From contig CM060982.1 in assembly GCA_030765065.1 (NCBI GenBank), positions 14,381,630-14,445,629 of the forward strand: a stretch of 64,000 nt of DNA, given 5' to 3'. The notes beneath the pieces are model-generated. The model searched no databases, was not told the origin of the DNA, and saw only the letters and a program-made list of their open reading frames with translations. Both the position numbers and the translations under genes were made by a program. This DNA comes from Deroplatys truncata (Eukaryota; Arthropoda; Insecta; Mantodea; Mantidae). Shown piece after piece: positions 35,176 to 46,879 of the stretch. The stretch's first letter is position 1, and every line of letters starts with the position of its first letter.

Positions 35176-36339
35176 AAGTATTACGACGTGATGTCCCTGT
35201 ATCCTTATATATGTAAATATTTTAAGCTTCCAGTAGGTCATCCCATAATTCACATCGGAAAAGATTGCACCAACACTTCGGAAATGCTTAAAAAGAGGGA
35301 GTTATAAGCTGTACAGATGTTATGAGTCTTTATCATCCTCTCTTTCCCTTTAGATGTTGCCAAAAGTTAATATTTGGCTGTGTTATATCTGTGCAAAGGA
35401 GGAAAATGACGGTGAGCTAATCGGTACTTGGATCGTAGATGAGATGCAAAAGCCATTGAAATGGGTTACGAAGTGAGAAAATTTTGAATTTTACGATTGC
35501 AAAATGGAAAAGTATGCTAAAGATGAAAATAAGGAAGGGCTCCTTGTAGATTACATTAATAGTTTTTTTTTAAATTAAAAGCACAGGCCAGCGGGTATCC
35601 CTCTTGGATTAAGAAGGATGAGGATAAGCAGAAATTCGTTCGAAGTTTTTTTTCAGAGCGAAGGAATTCTTTTGGTTAAGTCGACAATTAGAAAAAATCC
35701 AGGAGCAAGATCTCTAGTAAAATTGTGTCTTAATAGTTTTTGGGGAAAGCTCACCGAACAAAGCAATCGATCGCACGAAAATAGAGGTGCAGAATGTAAT
35801 GTTTGCGAGCGACGAAATCGACTGTCTCTCGTGGAAATATGCCGAAGAAATCGAGTGCCCTCCACTGGCGCACACAGTTGAAGTGTTAGGAGCCTACGTT
35901 ACTGCAGGTGCAAGGCTTAAGTTATACACCTACCTAGAGGCATTGAATAGAGACATATTGTACACAGGTACGGATTCGATTTATGGTTAGGGAAGGCGAG
36001 GAGTGTAGTGTCGAATGCGGCGATAACCTGGAGAACATGATGGATGAGCTCGCGGACTATGGAACGGAATCCTACACTTCAGAATTCGTATTCGGGTGCC
36101 CAAAGAATTACGTGTACAAAGCACGGTTATCAAATGGTGATTTCAAAACTGTTTGTAAAGTGAGGGGAATACCATTGAATTACGCCTCTTTGCAGTTGGT
36201 TAATTTTTATTCAATACAAAAATTAATTCTTGGAGAAAATGTGGGTCGAAACATTGTACTTAGATTGCAAAATAATATTAAGCGCAAAACATCGCATGGC
36301 GTGTATATCGTCTTGGAACCGGAAGATAAAAATCTATAG
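35176..36339 (+). pseudogene. Second Maverick: DNA polymerase palm remnant
   Basis: Begins exactly at motif A (YYDVMSLYPYICKYFKLPVG near 35176-35236), followed by IIHIGKDCT, GYEVRK near 35465, and SGYPSWIKKDEDKQKF near 35590-35640. Motif B follows (LVKLCLNSFWGKL near 35715-35755), then a decayed motif C region near 35960-35990 (YTGTDSIYG, Asp pair partly kept). It ends in FGCPKNYVYKARLSNGD and KTVCKVRGIPLNYASLQLVN. Three frames and several stops. The N-terminus and exonuclease domain are absent. It heads a plus-strand run of Maverick gene remnants. Confidence 0.8.
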
Positions 36340-36617
36340 AATTTGTTTTCACAAGAGAAGAAGAATTTCTAACGATTCCGTCCCTTTTGGATATATAAAG
36401 TCTGACTGAACGAGCCGCCTCCTTTCATTATGGATTATGAGGTGGAACAAGCAGTATCCAAGTACGTGGAAAACTGAAGAAGGCAGAGGGGCTTAAAATA
36501 TTGTACAAACGAAGAGATAGTGCTCATTTCCTTAGAAGTGTTTGATCGTCTTCGATGTAGATTACGTGATGTACAGGGAAAAACTAAAGATGTTTCGACG
36601 ATGTAATGTTTCCCGTA

Positions 36618-37263
36618 GTTAAATTGCAGCACCCTTTTACGCTGATAGTGCTAGTTCGGGTTCTGGTAAGACCGTATTTTTTGTAAATTTAGTAAAACCT
36701 TTGAGGCATTTGTACCTGTTCAAAAGTTTAAAGAAATATTATGGTGTTATATTGAGAAATCGGCCGTGCCGAAGTTAAAACATGCAAAATTTCACGTTGG
36801 TGTGCCGGTGTTTGCGAACGAGAAAGGAGAGCCAAAACTAGTCATATTAGATGATCTTTTAAATACTGCGCACTCCACAGAGGTGTGCGACCTGTTCCCA
36901 TAGGGAAGTCATCATAGAAACATACGAGTAACTTTAATCACTCAAAATTTGTTTCATCAAGGTAGGTATTGCAGAGATATCTAGTTAAACGCTAAATACA
37001 TTGTGATTTTTAAAAACGTTAGAGATAAGAATCAAGTGGCGCATCTAGCCAGACAAATATACCCCAAAAATTGGAAACCCCTTTTCGAGGTGTATCTGGA
37101 TGCTACGGAAGAGCCTCGCGGCTATATGCTATTCGATCTGTGCCAGGTGACCGATAACAGATTAAAATTTAGAACCAATGTTTTTCCATTTGAGCTCCCT
37201 GGCGTAGTATATCAGCATGAGCAAGAGGATAAAATCCAACTATCACGTGCTATACGTGCTTAA
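36618..37263 (+). pseudogene. Second Maverick: packaging ATPase remnant
   Basis: QHPFTLIV is followed after a shift by SSGSGKTVFFVNL (Walker A) near 36650-36690, then LVILDDLLNTAHS (Walker B, Asp-Asp) near 36840-36875, VTLITQNLFHQG near 36930-36960 (the Gln-bearing sensor strand), and ARQIYPKNWKPLFEVYLDAT near 37045-37100. This matches the HerA/A32-like ATPases of Mavericks, which drive genome packaging (family knowledge). Stops at 36901 and 36985 and a shift at Walker A inactivate it. Confidence 0.75.
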
Positions 37264-37264
37264 A

Positions 37265-37527
37265 TGCGCCAGGCCTAAGCTTACGAAGGCCATTTTGAAA
37301 AAAGTCCGATAAAGAGATAGTGTTGCCTATTGCAGAATGCGCTTCTAAATGGAAACTGCAATCTAAGCGAATGCACCATTCGCAATCTTGGAAGATACAA
37401 AAATAGTCTGAAGCGATTGGTGGATAAGGTTAACAATAAGAGAAGATTTTTAACTCAAAAGGGAGGATTTTTTATTCCTCTGCTGTCTGCCGTACTGACT
37501 GGACTTTCCTCTCTAATACAGCGTTAG
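37265..37527 (+). pseudogene. Second Maverick: small core-like (pX-like) protein
   Basis: The part from 37330 is open: LSECTIRNLGRYKNSLKRLVDK followed by a basic segment and a hydrophobic GGFFIPLLSAVL near the end. Small proteins of this kind, basic then Gly-Gly-hydrophobic, sit beside the ATPase in Maverick/adintovirus genomes and have been likened to the adenovirus core protein X (recalled, moderate certainty). The upstream part before 37330 is frame-broken. Confidence 0.55.
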
Positions 37528-37529
37528 AT

Positions 37530-38234
37530 GCTGCAAAATTTATTTTTAGTTTCTCAGCGCTACATAGATACCCACTGCTTGAAGAAAAATGTGGCGAAGA
37601 AGAAGCATAGAAAACGGGATGCGTACGAGGAACTGATCAAATTTAATCCAGTCACCGCTATACTTCGTATCTAGCACCGCCCCGAACCTCTTCTCGAGTG
37701 AAAAAGAGGCTCGTCTTCTCTCCAGAAACGATCTACGAGAAGCAGAAAGAAGAGAAGGAAGAAGAGCCTGGCGAAGATCAAGTAAGGCCTCTGCCATTAC
37801 CGGCCCGAAAGAAAAAAGAAGTAGAACAGTTCACAAATAGAAACTTTGGATATATAGCAGGTCCCTACCTAGCTCCATATTTGCACACTCCTAGGGCAAT
37901 GGACACCTTATTCAGCATTTACAAGAATAGGGACGGCAACCTTAAAATTGGCAATTCCATTATTCGTATAGAAGATAACGTTTTGTATGTAAAGGATAGG
38001 TATTTTAAGGGAATTCTAGGTCTTTGGGAATTACTATCTAGGAAGAACATAGATCTCTGGAAAGTCACCTCTTCGGACAGGAGTACATATAGACAAATTC
38101 TTCTTTTAACCAACGGGCACTTGCAGAATAACGAAGCCTTTAATCAGATAAAATCGAACAGAGGTTTTAAATATAAGGACATAATTGCAGAGTTGTTTAC
38201 GTCCAAGGCTCTTGAGATGTGGACGGACTATTAG
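37530..38234 (+). pseudogene. Second Maverick: DUF8207-type protein
   Basis: A Glu/Lys-rich linker (KQKEEKEEEPGEDQVRP) is followed by a conserved domain: GNLKIGNSIIRIEDNVLYVK, GILGLWELL and SNRGFKYKDIIAELF. The same pattern is present in the intact gene at 59912-60676 (YKIGNKLITFADNSVQIG, SPGLYELLF, SNKGYKYKNIIRRL). This is a domain of unknown function common beside Maverick integrases. The first third (before 37698) is frameshifted; the rest is open to TAG at 38232. Confidence 0.7.
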
Positions 38235-38237
38235 TAA

Positions 38238-38437
38238 TGAATAAGAAGTATTTTTACGATCCCGAACAAGCTTCGGCCTTTTCCACCTTGGAGAAACTAA
38301 CATCTCTTACTGGACATAACGGAGAATTGGCTTCTCCAACAAGATGCCTACACTATGCACAAAACCTGTGCAATGGCCTCGATGGCTTCACCAGGCGAAA
38401 TAGCGTGATGGAGGCACCGAAACCAAGCAGCCGCTAA
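38238..38437 (+). pseudogene. Second Maverick: integrase N-terminus, truncated
   Basis: MNKKYFYDPEQASAFSTLEKL is the usual beginning of Maverick integrases. After a shift, another frame gives WLLQQDAYTMHK near 38330-38365, the next conserved block. Beyond about 38370 similarity stops and no catalytic core is present. It follows the DUF8207-type gene directly, as in the intact element, where integrase also follows DUF8207. Confidence 0.6.
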
Positions 38438-38439
38438 CG

Positions 38440-38696
38440 AATAACGTCTGCAACCTGAGGACGCCAGCAAGACGATAACGAATGCCACAGGGGATTTCAA
38501 AACAAAAACAAAGAATCAGGATTTGTAATCTATAATATATTCAAAGGGAAAAACTGGGCGCGGGCCAAAATTCCTTCCTAGTAGACACAAACAGAATGCC
38601 CTTATCGAAAGGTTTTATTTTCTATACATGAATGAATCAACCCCATCATAGCCAGAAAGAATCACAAATATATTAACAACAAAATAACCAAAGAGT

Positions 38697-38739
<43 letters not shown>

Positions 38740-39630
38740 TAATAATAAATGATATACAGACAAACTAAACACAACATACCCTATAAAACATTAATAAAAA
38801 TCAAACGTATAATATGATGCCACTGATTAATTAAACTTTTGATTGAAATTAATAGCAAAGGTTAAGTTCTTCATTTTAGCTTTAAACCAAAATGGATAGG
38901 CAAACTTTTCAAAATGAAACAGTAATTGAAAACTTTAGGTCAGCAAGTAAAAGCTTGAACAATATTAAAGCAGATTTAATGTAATAGCAAATTTAATAAT
39001 CAGAAGAACTAATTATCCAAGTGGCATTTAAACAAATTTAAACTTAAAACCTAAAACTAATAAGAGAACTAAACATAAGGATATTCTAGTTGTTTCAGGA
39101 CAATTAAAAAATCTTCAAATATAACAAGGAAAGGCCAAATAAATGAAAACCGAAAATAACACAAGTTTAATTAGAAATAAAACTTCCTGTAAAGTTCAAA
39201 ATCATTAAACCCCAATGAAACCTAACATTAAAATACATCCTATATGTATGAAAATGATACAGCAGCATTTCAACATTAAAAAAAAGAACCCGGATGAGAG
39301 AAAGCCTGAAACAGAATCCTAATTACTTTTCCCAAAAAGGAAAAATTTTATCTTTCACACCAAAATGAAGATAAATGGAAACTTTTTATAACTACAGAAG
39401 TTAGGTACCAGCACATATGCATTAAACGACGGTAGAAAATTGTGAAAACTTTAAAGGTGATACAAGTTATATTAAAAATGTTATTAAAGGTAAGACATAT
39501 GAGAGCCAAAATAAATCTACACAGGCCAACAAAGGTACAAGGTCTAAACACCTAGGAAAGCAACCATACTAAAACCCACAAGGTAATGAAAAATGGCTGA
39601 GATTCAACTTTCTAACCCCACTTAGTTCAG

Positions 39631-39690
<60 letters not shown>

Positions 39691-41394
39691 AACATTGGAT
39701 ATGTCCTATATAGTGCATATGTGCATTACTCTGGGAAAAGTGAAGTCTTAAAGATGAGTGCTGATGCTACAATCTTAGTATAAAAGGTCTGAAAATTAAT
39801 ACAAAGCTGATAAGTCTTATATACAAAGGAGAAAACAATACAAAGTTATTCCACATTTAAGGTAAACCTTACTAAGTCCTTTCAAGTAGGGCAAGGTATA
39901 AGATCAGAAATAAAGCTCGTTTCCAGATATAATGACAACTTAACTATGCCAAGAACCAATATTAATATCAGTAAACAATGGAATAAGTAAATTGGGTATG
40001 TTGTAATAATAATCCAGTCAAAACCTGCAGACGAAATTGAATCTGCAAGCAACTACCATTAACCACGTTAACTATTTACATAAGGCTTGTAAAGTCAGCA
40101 AAATTTGCCTTCATACTGTAAATATATTTTCCTATATCTGGCAATAAATTATTTAAAATATTAAAAGCATATACGCAACTCTAACATTGAAGAATTTAAT
40201 AACCAAAAAAAAAAAACGTTAAACAGGCACATTTAAATTTAACTTTCAATGTAACTGGCATTCAACCAGTATACCAAGGTCCCAAGGGAACTTAACACAC
40301 AGGATTTCAAAGAATCCCCCACATTTCCATTTACTTGAATGAGTAAGACCAAAGAGAAATACGTAGGACTTAACACGCTAAAAATGATCCTTTAGAAAAC
40401 ATATTTTACTTGCAGTCACTTACGATCGCTCCAAGAAAGGTTTGCTTACGAAACTGCATTAAATCCATTCCCCAATAAATCAACTTAAGTGTGAGTGAGC
40501 TGAATAACGGAATCCTACCTTGTACAGTACTGGATACAGAACTCCTGTAGGAAGCTGTTATATTCAATAAACCAGTAAATTTTGAAAAACGGGCCAATGC
40601 TTCACTCACTGACGAACTCCAAGCATGGCTCTCGCAAAAAAAGGCTAGCTCCACAAAAAAGTGCAGCACGTCTCAATCCTCACGCCATCAATCAACAGAC
40701 CTCAGATGAGACCGGCAGGCAGCATCAGGCAGAAGGCCCAAAGCCACGCCCCAAACCAAAGAGATAGTAGGCAAGCAGGACGGAACGTGAAAGGCCAAAC
40801 AGAACGAAACAAATCGAAAGGACCAAAAGTAAATGTAAAAGAATTAATACATAAAGCTTTACAATCAGCGCAATTCCCCCCTCCAGTCTACGAGCTTTCG
40901 AGTAAACAAAAAGACGAGGTTTACCAAGGAAAATGGGTAAATAAAGGAGAAGGTAGAGGAAACTCACATACTGTAGATTAGCACAGAAACCCGACCCCAG
41001 AGTTTTCACATATCCAACACTGGAAGAATACAGCACACTGGAACAGGGAAAGATGAAATGCGCGCAGAATAATATACGCCAGCACCGCAAGATGAAACAA
41101 CCGGGCAGCCAACCAAATAGCGAAATTCCACCACTCCTATTTCGTGCATAAATATCCAACATAATCTCATCTCAGTATAGAAATTGCAAGAGTGAGCACC
41201 GAAACTTGATCCCGCAGGCAAAGAGCATTACACGCCAATCACCACACGGGAGAGCAAAATTAGCCCCCTGCAGATAAATAGAGTGAGCTGGAGAATAGAC
41301 CGCTGGTACATTGGACTGGGCCGGGCTAAATTGCAAATAAGCTGAAAGGGTCCGGACACTTAGGCATGTGCACACTCTTTCCACGGGAGGATCC
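38440..41394. other. AT-rich spacer with two microsatellites
   Basis: No gene recognised in almost 3 kb. It contains an (AAT)n array at about 38695-38750 and a 54-bp (AT)n array at 39633-39686. The longest open frames are low-complexity. Confidence 0.55.
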
Positions 41395-41817
41395 AATCTC
41401 CATGACCACTCAGGGGCCTACTACGGTAGGTAAGAGGTTGGCGCTCCCGGGATCCCAAGCCACACTCTCCGTTGAGTTCCTCTAGGAGGTGAGATCAACT
41501 GTGCTCAAAAAACGTGTTTGACCAACTTCTAGTTACCTCCCTGAACACAGTCTGACGGATACCGTAACGCGGGACGGAGGAGGGGAGTCGCAAGGGGTTA
41601 CTGGGAAATGCGTAACTCCCATCCCCTGGGTATCATAAAGGACTGTGTTCGTATCCGCTGATAAAGGTCAGTCCCGGGGAGGGGCCATTACATGAGCTGT
41701 TACACTCATGAAGGCGATTGGGTCCCTCTGTCTATATATTGGGAGGTGAGACCCTAAGGTGAGTAATGTCCAGGCCAGGACTCTCGCCTAAGCTGGGGTG
41801 GCGAATAGGAAGTGAGC

Positions 41818-43069
41818 ATGCCATCGGAGACATTTGTAACGGTAGAGGATATAACCGCTATGGATACTAAAAATCCAAAACCAATAATAAGCTTAGTGGA
41901 AAAGAATTAGTCGACTCTTATGGTCCTCGCTACTTGGTTATTAATAGAACCGAGGAAGGAAGAAAGTTTACATCGGTGAACCCTTTTGTAGTTCGAAAGG
42001 GTCTCGATAAGATTGCTGGTCCGGTTAAGTCGTGCATTAGATCCCGCAATGGCACGCTCTTGGTTGAAGCAGTCAGTAAAACCTGGCAACGGAAGCAAAT
42101 ATGTTAGGCAGTTATCCGGTTAAGGATGAGATGCACAAGACATTGAACTCCTGGCGTGGTGTGGTAAACACCCGTGCATTAGATCGTATGACCAATGAGG
42201 ATATTTAAGATCTTGGAGAGTAAGGCGTAACGGCGGTATATCGTATCCAGCAGAAAAAAAGGTGAGTTAATGCCTACTCATACTTTTGATCTGGTAGATC
42301 TCCCTCAAAGGATTAAGTCAGGGTATGAAGTCATTGAGGTTAGGCTATATATACCGAATCCGCTGAGATGCTATAGGTATCAGCGCATTGCGCACACCAG
42401 TGATTTCTGTAGCAATGAATCTACCTGCGTTAACTGTGGAGACGTTTCTCACGATGGAGCGTGCACATCAGCTCCAAGTACGTTACCTGCAGCGAACAAC
42501 ATCCATCAAGTCCCAGAAAATACCCGCGTTTTACAGAAGAAAGAGCAATCCAAGAGATCCGGGTTAGGCGGAAGCTATCTTTCTCGGAAGCCGGGAAAAT
42601 CTTGCGCATACACCAGGCCTCTGTCCCTAGGTCCGGTACCCACAACTCAGTTGCAGCTAAACGGGTATTGAGTCGGCAAATCGCAACCCATACCAGCGAT
42701 ATAAATGGGGCCACTAACACAAAAAAGGCTCTTGTTGCCAGAACTCAGCCAAACCCTTTAAAATCCACACCAACGACACCAGTATCTGCTACTCAAAAGA
42801 TCACGTTGGTAAAATTACCACTAAAACGGTCGATCTCAACCAGGAAGAATAGCAAGACCATAATACATGATGCAACGCCAAAGAAGTTCAGGACCACGTA
42901 TGTAAGAACAGACTTCCTAAAAGAAAATAACAAGCCTTTATCCAGAACATCTAAAGCTAAGAAAAATCCACGAGCATCTCCTCGGAGATCCTCATCTGAG
43001 GAATCTTCTGGGATTGACTCGGATCGGCATTCTTTATCTTCGCCGATCTCCACTTCCAATCGGTTCTAG
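41818..43069 (+). pseudogene. Copy 2 ORF1 (Gag-like)
   Basis: Shares its start (ATGCCATCGGA) with copy 3. It shifts frame near 41880, 42100, 42270 and 42470. The knuckle region reads CYRYQRIAHTSDFC then CVNCGDVSHDGAC, so the second Cys of the first knuckle is Tyr. The basic C-terminal part (42461-43069) is open and ends in SSEESSGIDSDRHSLSSP, close to copy 1. Confidence 0.75.
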
Positions 43070-43107
43070 GTTCTCGAACCGAAGCTTTTAATTGGAAAGG
43101 GTTCATG

Positions 43108-43830
43108 ATCTAACATCCATTTATACTGCAGAGCTGTATATTATGTACCGAGCCATTTTGCATGTGCGCCGTCGAAAATTGGGAGGCTGTCTCATTTTGA
43201 GTGATTCCCTAAGTGCACTTCAGAGACTTCGTGAGGTGTACAACTTCAACCCCATTGTTTAGCGAATCTAGGATGCCCTACATGTGTTATACGCTTCTGG
43301 CGTTAATGTGGAGTGTGGTTGGATACCTGGTCACATTGGCTTGTCAGAGATTGAACTTGTGGATTTGTCAGCTAAGGCGGCAACCACAGAACCCAGTGTT
43401 ACAATACCTCGGGTAGCGTTGGAGGACTTTAGGTTGGTTGTGTGGAGAGCGGTGCTGTCATGCTGGTGCGTGGAGTGGTTAGCTCTCCGCGGAAACAAGC
43501 GGAGTATAATTAAGGGCATTTTGATAAACTGGGTAACTTTCTCTCGCGTATCTCGTCGAGAGGAGGTGATTTTGGATGGGTTGCGTATTGGTCACTGCAA
43601 TGCTACGCACAGTTATCTTTTTAAGAGTGACCCGCTTGTCCGCTTTGTGGCGAGTATCTGTCGGTCCGTCGCGTGTTACTATAGTCTATTGCTCTAGAAC
43701 ATCATCGGGATTCTCTGCATTTGCCGCACAGTCTTGCAGAGGTCTTAGCAGATGATAAGCAAGCGGTACATAAGATGTTTAATTTTGTGTCGAAAGTGAA
43801 TTTCCAAATTCTAGTTTAATTCTGGCCTGT
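43108..43830 (+). pseudogene. Copy 2 RNase H and C-terminal region
   Basis: Starts inside RNase H at the glutamate region (YTAELY), with ILSDSLSAL near 43190-43215 and GWIPGHIGLSEIELVDLSAK near 43318-43375. It continues as the C-terminal region with VSRREEVILDGLRIGH near 43545-43600. A stop at 43260 and a later frame change are present. Sequence to the 3' end matches copy 1 closely. Confidence 0.75.
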
Positions 43831-43984
43831 TCCATGATATTTTGTGCTGATTCTTAACTCTAGTCTTTGCCGTGAACCGTTTTACAAGGGTGCTAATGAC
43901 CTAGCAGTTGAGCGCCCTTAAATAAAACAAACTCCCCAGCTGGACTTCCTTGAAAACATGAAGCCAATCAGATACGTAACGGGT

Positions 43985-44900
43985 GAATCATTATGTACGT
44001 AGAATGCAACCGGAGACTACAAGCTCTTCGAGCCCTAGGTGAGGACGTCAACAGCTATGTACGTATTCTGGTACCTAAGATCCTTTTGGCATTTTCCGGG
44101 GCATTTTTCGGCGTTGGATAGCCTTCTCGCGTAGGTAAAGTATTTCAGAGGAGAAAATCACCAGAATGTTGAGATTTATAAACGATGAGGTGGAAGCAGT
44201 CCTCGTAACACAGAAAATACCAGGTCCAGACACGTCTCACGATGCACTTCTCCGACGACTTCTGCATTTCACGTACATGCAAAGCGTATAAAGGCTTCTA
44301 AAACTTCAGCGCGTCTCGGATCTCTTCCGTGCATTTTGTTACGTTAGAGTACACTGGGCCCAGGACTGAAAAATCCTATTAGAGAGTACAGATTGAGTTA
44401 AAGGAATGAAACTCAGCAAGAAGCGTCCTCTGTTTCAACAGCAATCACTCATGCAAGAAATACAGAAAATCAGGAAAGACTTTGTGCTCACATTACAAGA
44501 AAGCACACCGACTACTAGATCCTTCCTCCTGCAGAACCTGCACAGACAATCGTTAATCAGGTTATTTCGCACTCACCTGCAAATAGGGCGCTTGTGACTC
44601 ATGGAACCAACTAGATTGTACAAGGTACCCTCTGAGTGCTGAATGGAGGTAGCCCTCTAGTTACATTTGTGCATCTCATTCAAGAGCAAAAGAATTAAGC
44701 ATTGTTGCAGAGAAGTATATAAAAAATCACACCGTTCGATTCTCAAGCCCCCTTCACAGAGAAACGTTCGCAAGTTTCTGACTTCAAGGCCTTGGAATAT
44801 ACTCCATTCATTTAATACCGCTCTGGATATAGGAACGCCTATTTGACGCATCCAAATATCAGTTATGATGCTGTTTTTCTCGGATGCACTCACAAGGCGA
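43985..44900 (+). pseudogene. LTR-retroelement Gag-protease-like remnant
   Basis: A plus-strand frame gives LQALRALGEDVNSYVRILVP near 44020-44085 and, after a shift, ISEENITRMLRFINDEVEAV near 44150-44205. This resembles Gag segments of Pao/BEL-like or related LTR elements by pattern, not by a decisive motif. A possible degraded zinc-knuckle remnant (CYVRVHWAQD) lies near 44335-44370. Later short pieces (44490-44900) may be the protease part. Many stops; superfamily uncertain. Confidence 0.4.
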
Positions 44901-45302
44901 CATTATCAGATCCAAGAAGAGATTCACCAGACTTACCCATTGAGGTACTGGTTAGGGTGATCAAAGAGCTAGTAGTTTCTGGTTGCATTCTACATACATG
45001 AATGATACAATTTTTGTCACCTTATTTTAACTGAAGAATTCTTTTGGTTGCCAAATTGGTTTCAACTGAGACAACACGTCGACCAACCGGCGTGACTCGC
45101 CTTTTAGCTAACTCCTCAGAAACACCTGTTTATTAATCGGCGATACCGCGTAATTTGGATCAACAGATAATTTAAACTGACCCAGAAAACGTTACTGTAT
45201 TTCTATGTCATTATAAGATTGACAGAATGGGTAAAATCAGCAAGTGTCAGTGTTATACGTTGGCTGATACCGATACCAGAAGCTGAAGCTGCTAATACCT
45301 GC

Positions 45303-45566
45303 TCAGTAATCCTTACTCCGCATTGTATGGCTCGTTTGGTACTGTCTGGTAATCCTCAAATTTAGGTATGAAAGCGTTGAAGGTTTAATGGAGTCGATCT
45401 CATACGCTACTTTATCTAACGTCTCTTGTTGACGTCTTTGTATACGTTTATACTGTTCGAGTGAAGAAGCATCATAAAAAGTATTAATTGCAAATAACGG
45501 GTTGAGTTTGTCCTTACCTTTGAGATTTTTCGCTTCATGTACAAGAACTGCAGTGTCGCTGGTCAC
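45303..45566 (-). CDS. Unrecognised 87-residue open frame
   Basis: Minus-strand open frame with no natural ATG at its start (it opens on GTG). Composition looks coding: NTFYDASSLEQYKRIQRRQQ, then STLSYLNLRITRQYQT. In another frame just downstream (about 45205-45302), QVLAASASGIGISQRITLTL also looks coding, so it is probably a frameshifted remnant of a longer protein. I do not recognise the family. Neighbours are retroelement and transposase debris. Confidence 0.3.
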   Translation of the reverse strand: MTSDTAVLVHEAKNLKGKDKLNPLFAINTFYDASSLEQYKRIQRRQQETLDKVAYEIDSIKPSTLSYLNLRITRQYQTSHTMRSKDY

Positions 45567-46600
45567 AGATCGGCAATTTGATGGGATGTATTACTAGCCG
45601 AATCGTCAGAGCGTACCTTAAGACGGAAGGAAGCCGTAGAATGACGCTAATTGAACAACATTTATCAACTTCAAATAAAATATCAATTCCGATTGCTTAA
45701 TAGTTCATTTGACTGCACATTTTCAATCTGTGTATAGACTGCCTATTCTATATTGTGGCATGCGTCAGAAATAAAAGTAAGAGTGAAAACATTAGTAGTA
45801 ACCTGAAAACAAATTGATACCTATCTGGCATGTCTCTCCCCTGCAGAATGACATGTAATGTTTTTAATATTTTGAAGACGTTGTAGTGGAATTGCGAATT
45901 TTATTTATTCTTCAGTTTGTGTAGGCAGGGATCGCGGATTTCGGCACCAATGATGGGAATTATAAAGAAGCACTAGTGTTTAAAGTTGTATAAATAAATA
46001 CGTAAACACAGAATTCCTAGTATCCCACCATCCTTATTGTAACAACACAAACATCTTACTCTAAAGATATTGAACGTCCCCTTCTCTGATGTCTTCAAAG
46101 ATACTTCATTTCCTCACAGGGTAAGACCATCAACTACAGGAACGAAGGTATAGGACTTCACATCACAATGGAAATATATTTTAAAACACGTCGACAAGGA
46201 TATAATAAGACGATGCCTAGCCGTGTACATCATACTCTGCCTTTGACACTCAGGGCGTTAACTTCGACTAATGGGAAGTAGCTTAGGGCTCAGAATTCTA
46301 TAATAGATATCGTTAATGTAATAGAAATACTCATCTTTAACGATAAGATCGCTAAAGAAGACGAGCATATGTTTATACCATATAATACATCGACTCTATG
46401 CGCTGATGATGAGGCTAAGATTGCTTGTCAATCCGAACGCTAATATTCTTTACCTAGGAAAAGTATTTCTACACTGAGAGCTCTATTACTAAACCGAATA
46501 GCACAACTACTGCTGTAACGCCTGCCAATAATACTATTGCATTGTGTTTGTCGAGATTTGCGTAGTCCTAAATGGATCAACCACAGCTATAACCTGAAAT
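45567..46600. other. Spacer, nothing recognised
   Basis: No supported gene. A plus-strand frame near 46305-46440 (IVNVIEILIFNDKIAKEDEH) looks compositionally coding but I cannot name it. Confidence 0.35.
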
Positions 46601-46879
46601 CCAGAAATGACGTCATCAATGCGCAACTGTGCTGGGCTCAATCCCATGGAAACCAACCATTTGCTGAATACTGGATGGAGCTATCCTGAAGTTGTGGACA
46701 TTGTACATTGTACAAATGGAGCTGTTAATGTTATACGGAGGATTGCCACACTTAAGCTCGGACGACTTTTGAATCGCCCTCCCACTCCTGCCCTGGGCCA
46801 AACTGCTTATATTTATTATTGCGTGAGCTCACTTCAAATGCCACCTCTCTGCTCGGCCAGTCTAAGGCCAAATTTACTC

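Larger units (their letters stand above)
41395..43935 (+). mobile_element. I-clade-like element, copy 2 (internally deleted)
   Basis: Plus-strand relative of the 6.7-12.4 kb element. It has a 5' UTR (from GGGGCCTACTACGGTAGGTA at about 41410), ORF1 from ATG 41818, then a direct jump at about 43104-43108 into the RNase H region, the C-terminal region, and the same 3' end (GTTGAGCGCCCTTAAATAAAAC at 43905-43926). Endonuclease and RT, roughly 3 kb in copy 1, are missing. The A-rich tail is short. Confidence 0.8.

Noticed and set aside
40582-41396. Several 60-145 residue frames on both strands
   Set aside because: Overlapping on both strands, no recognisable motif and biased composition; treated as chance frames.
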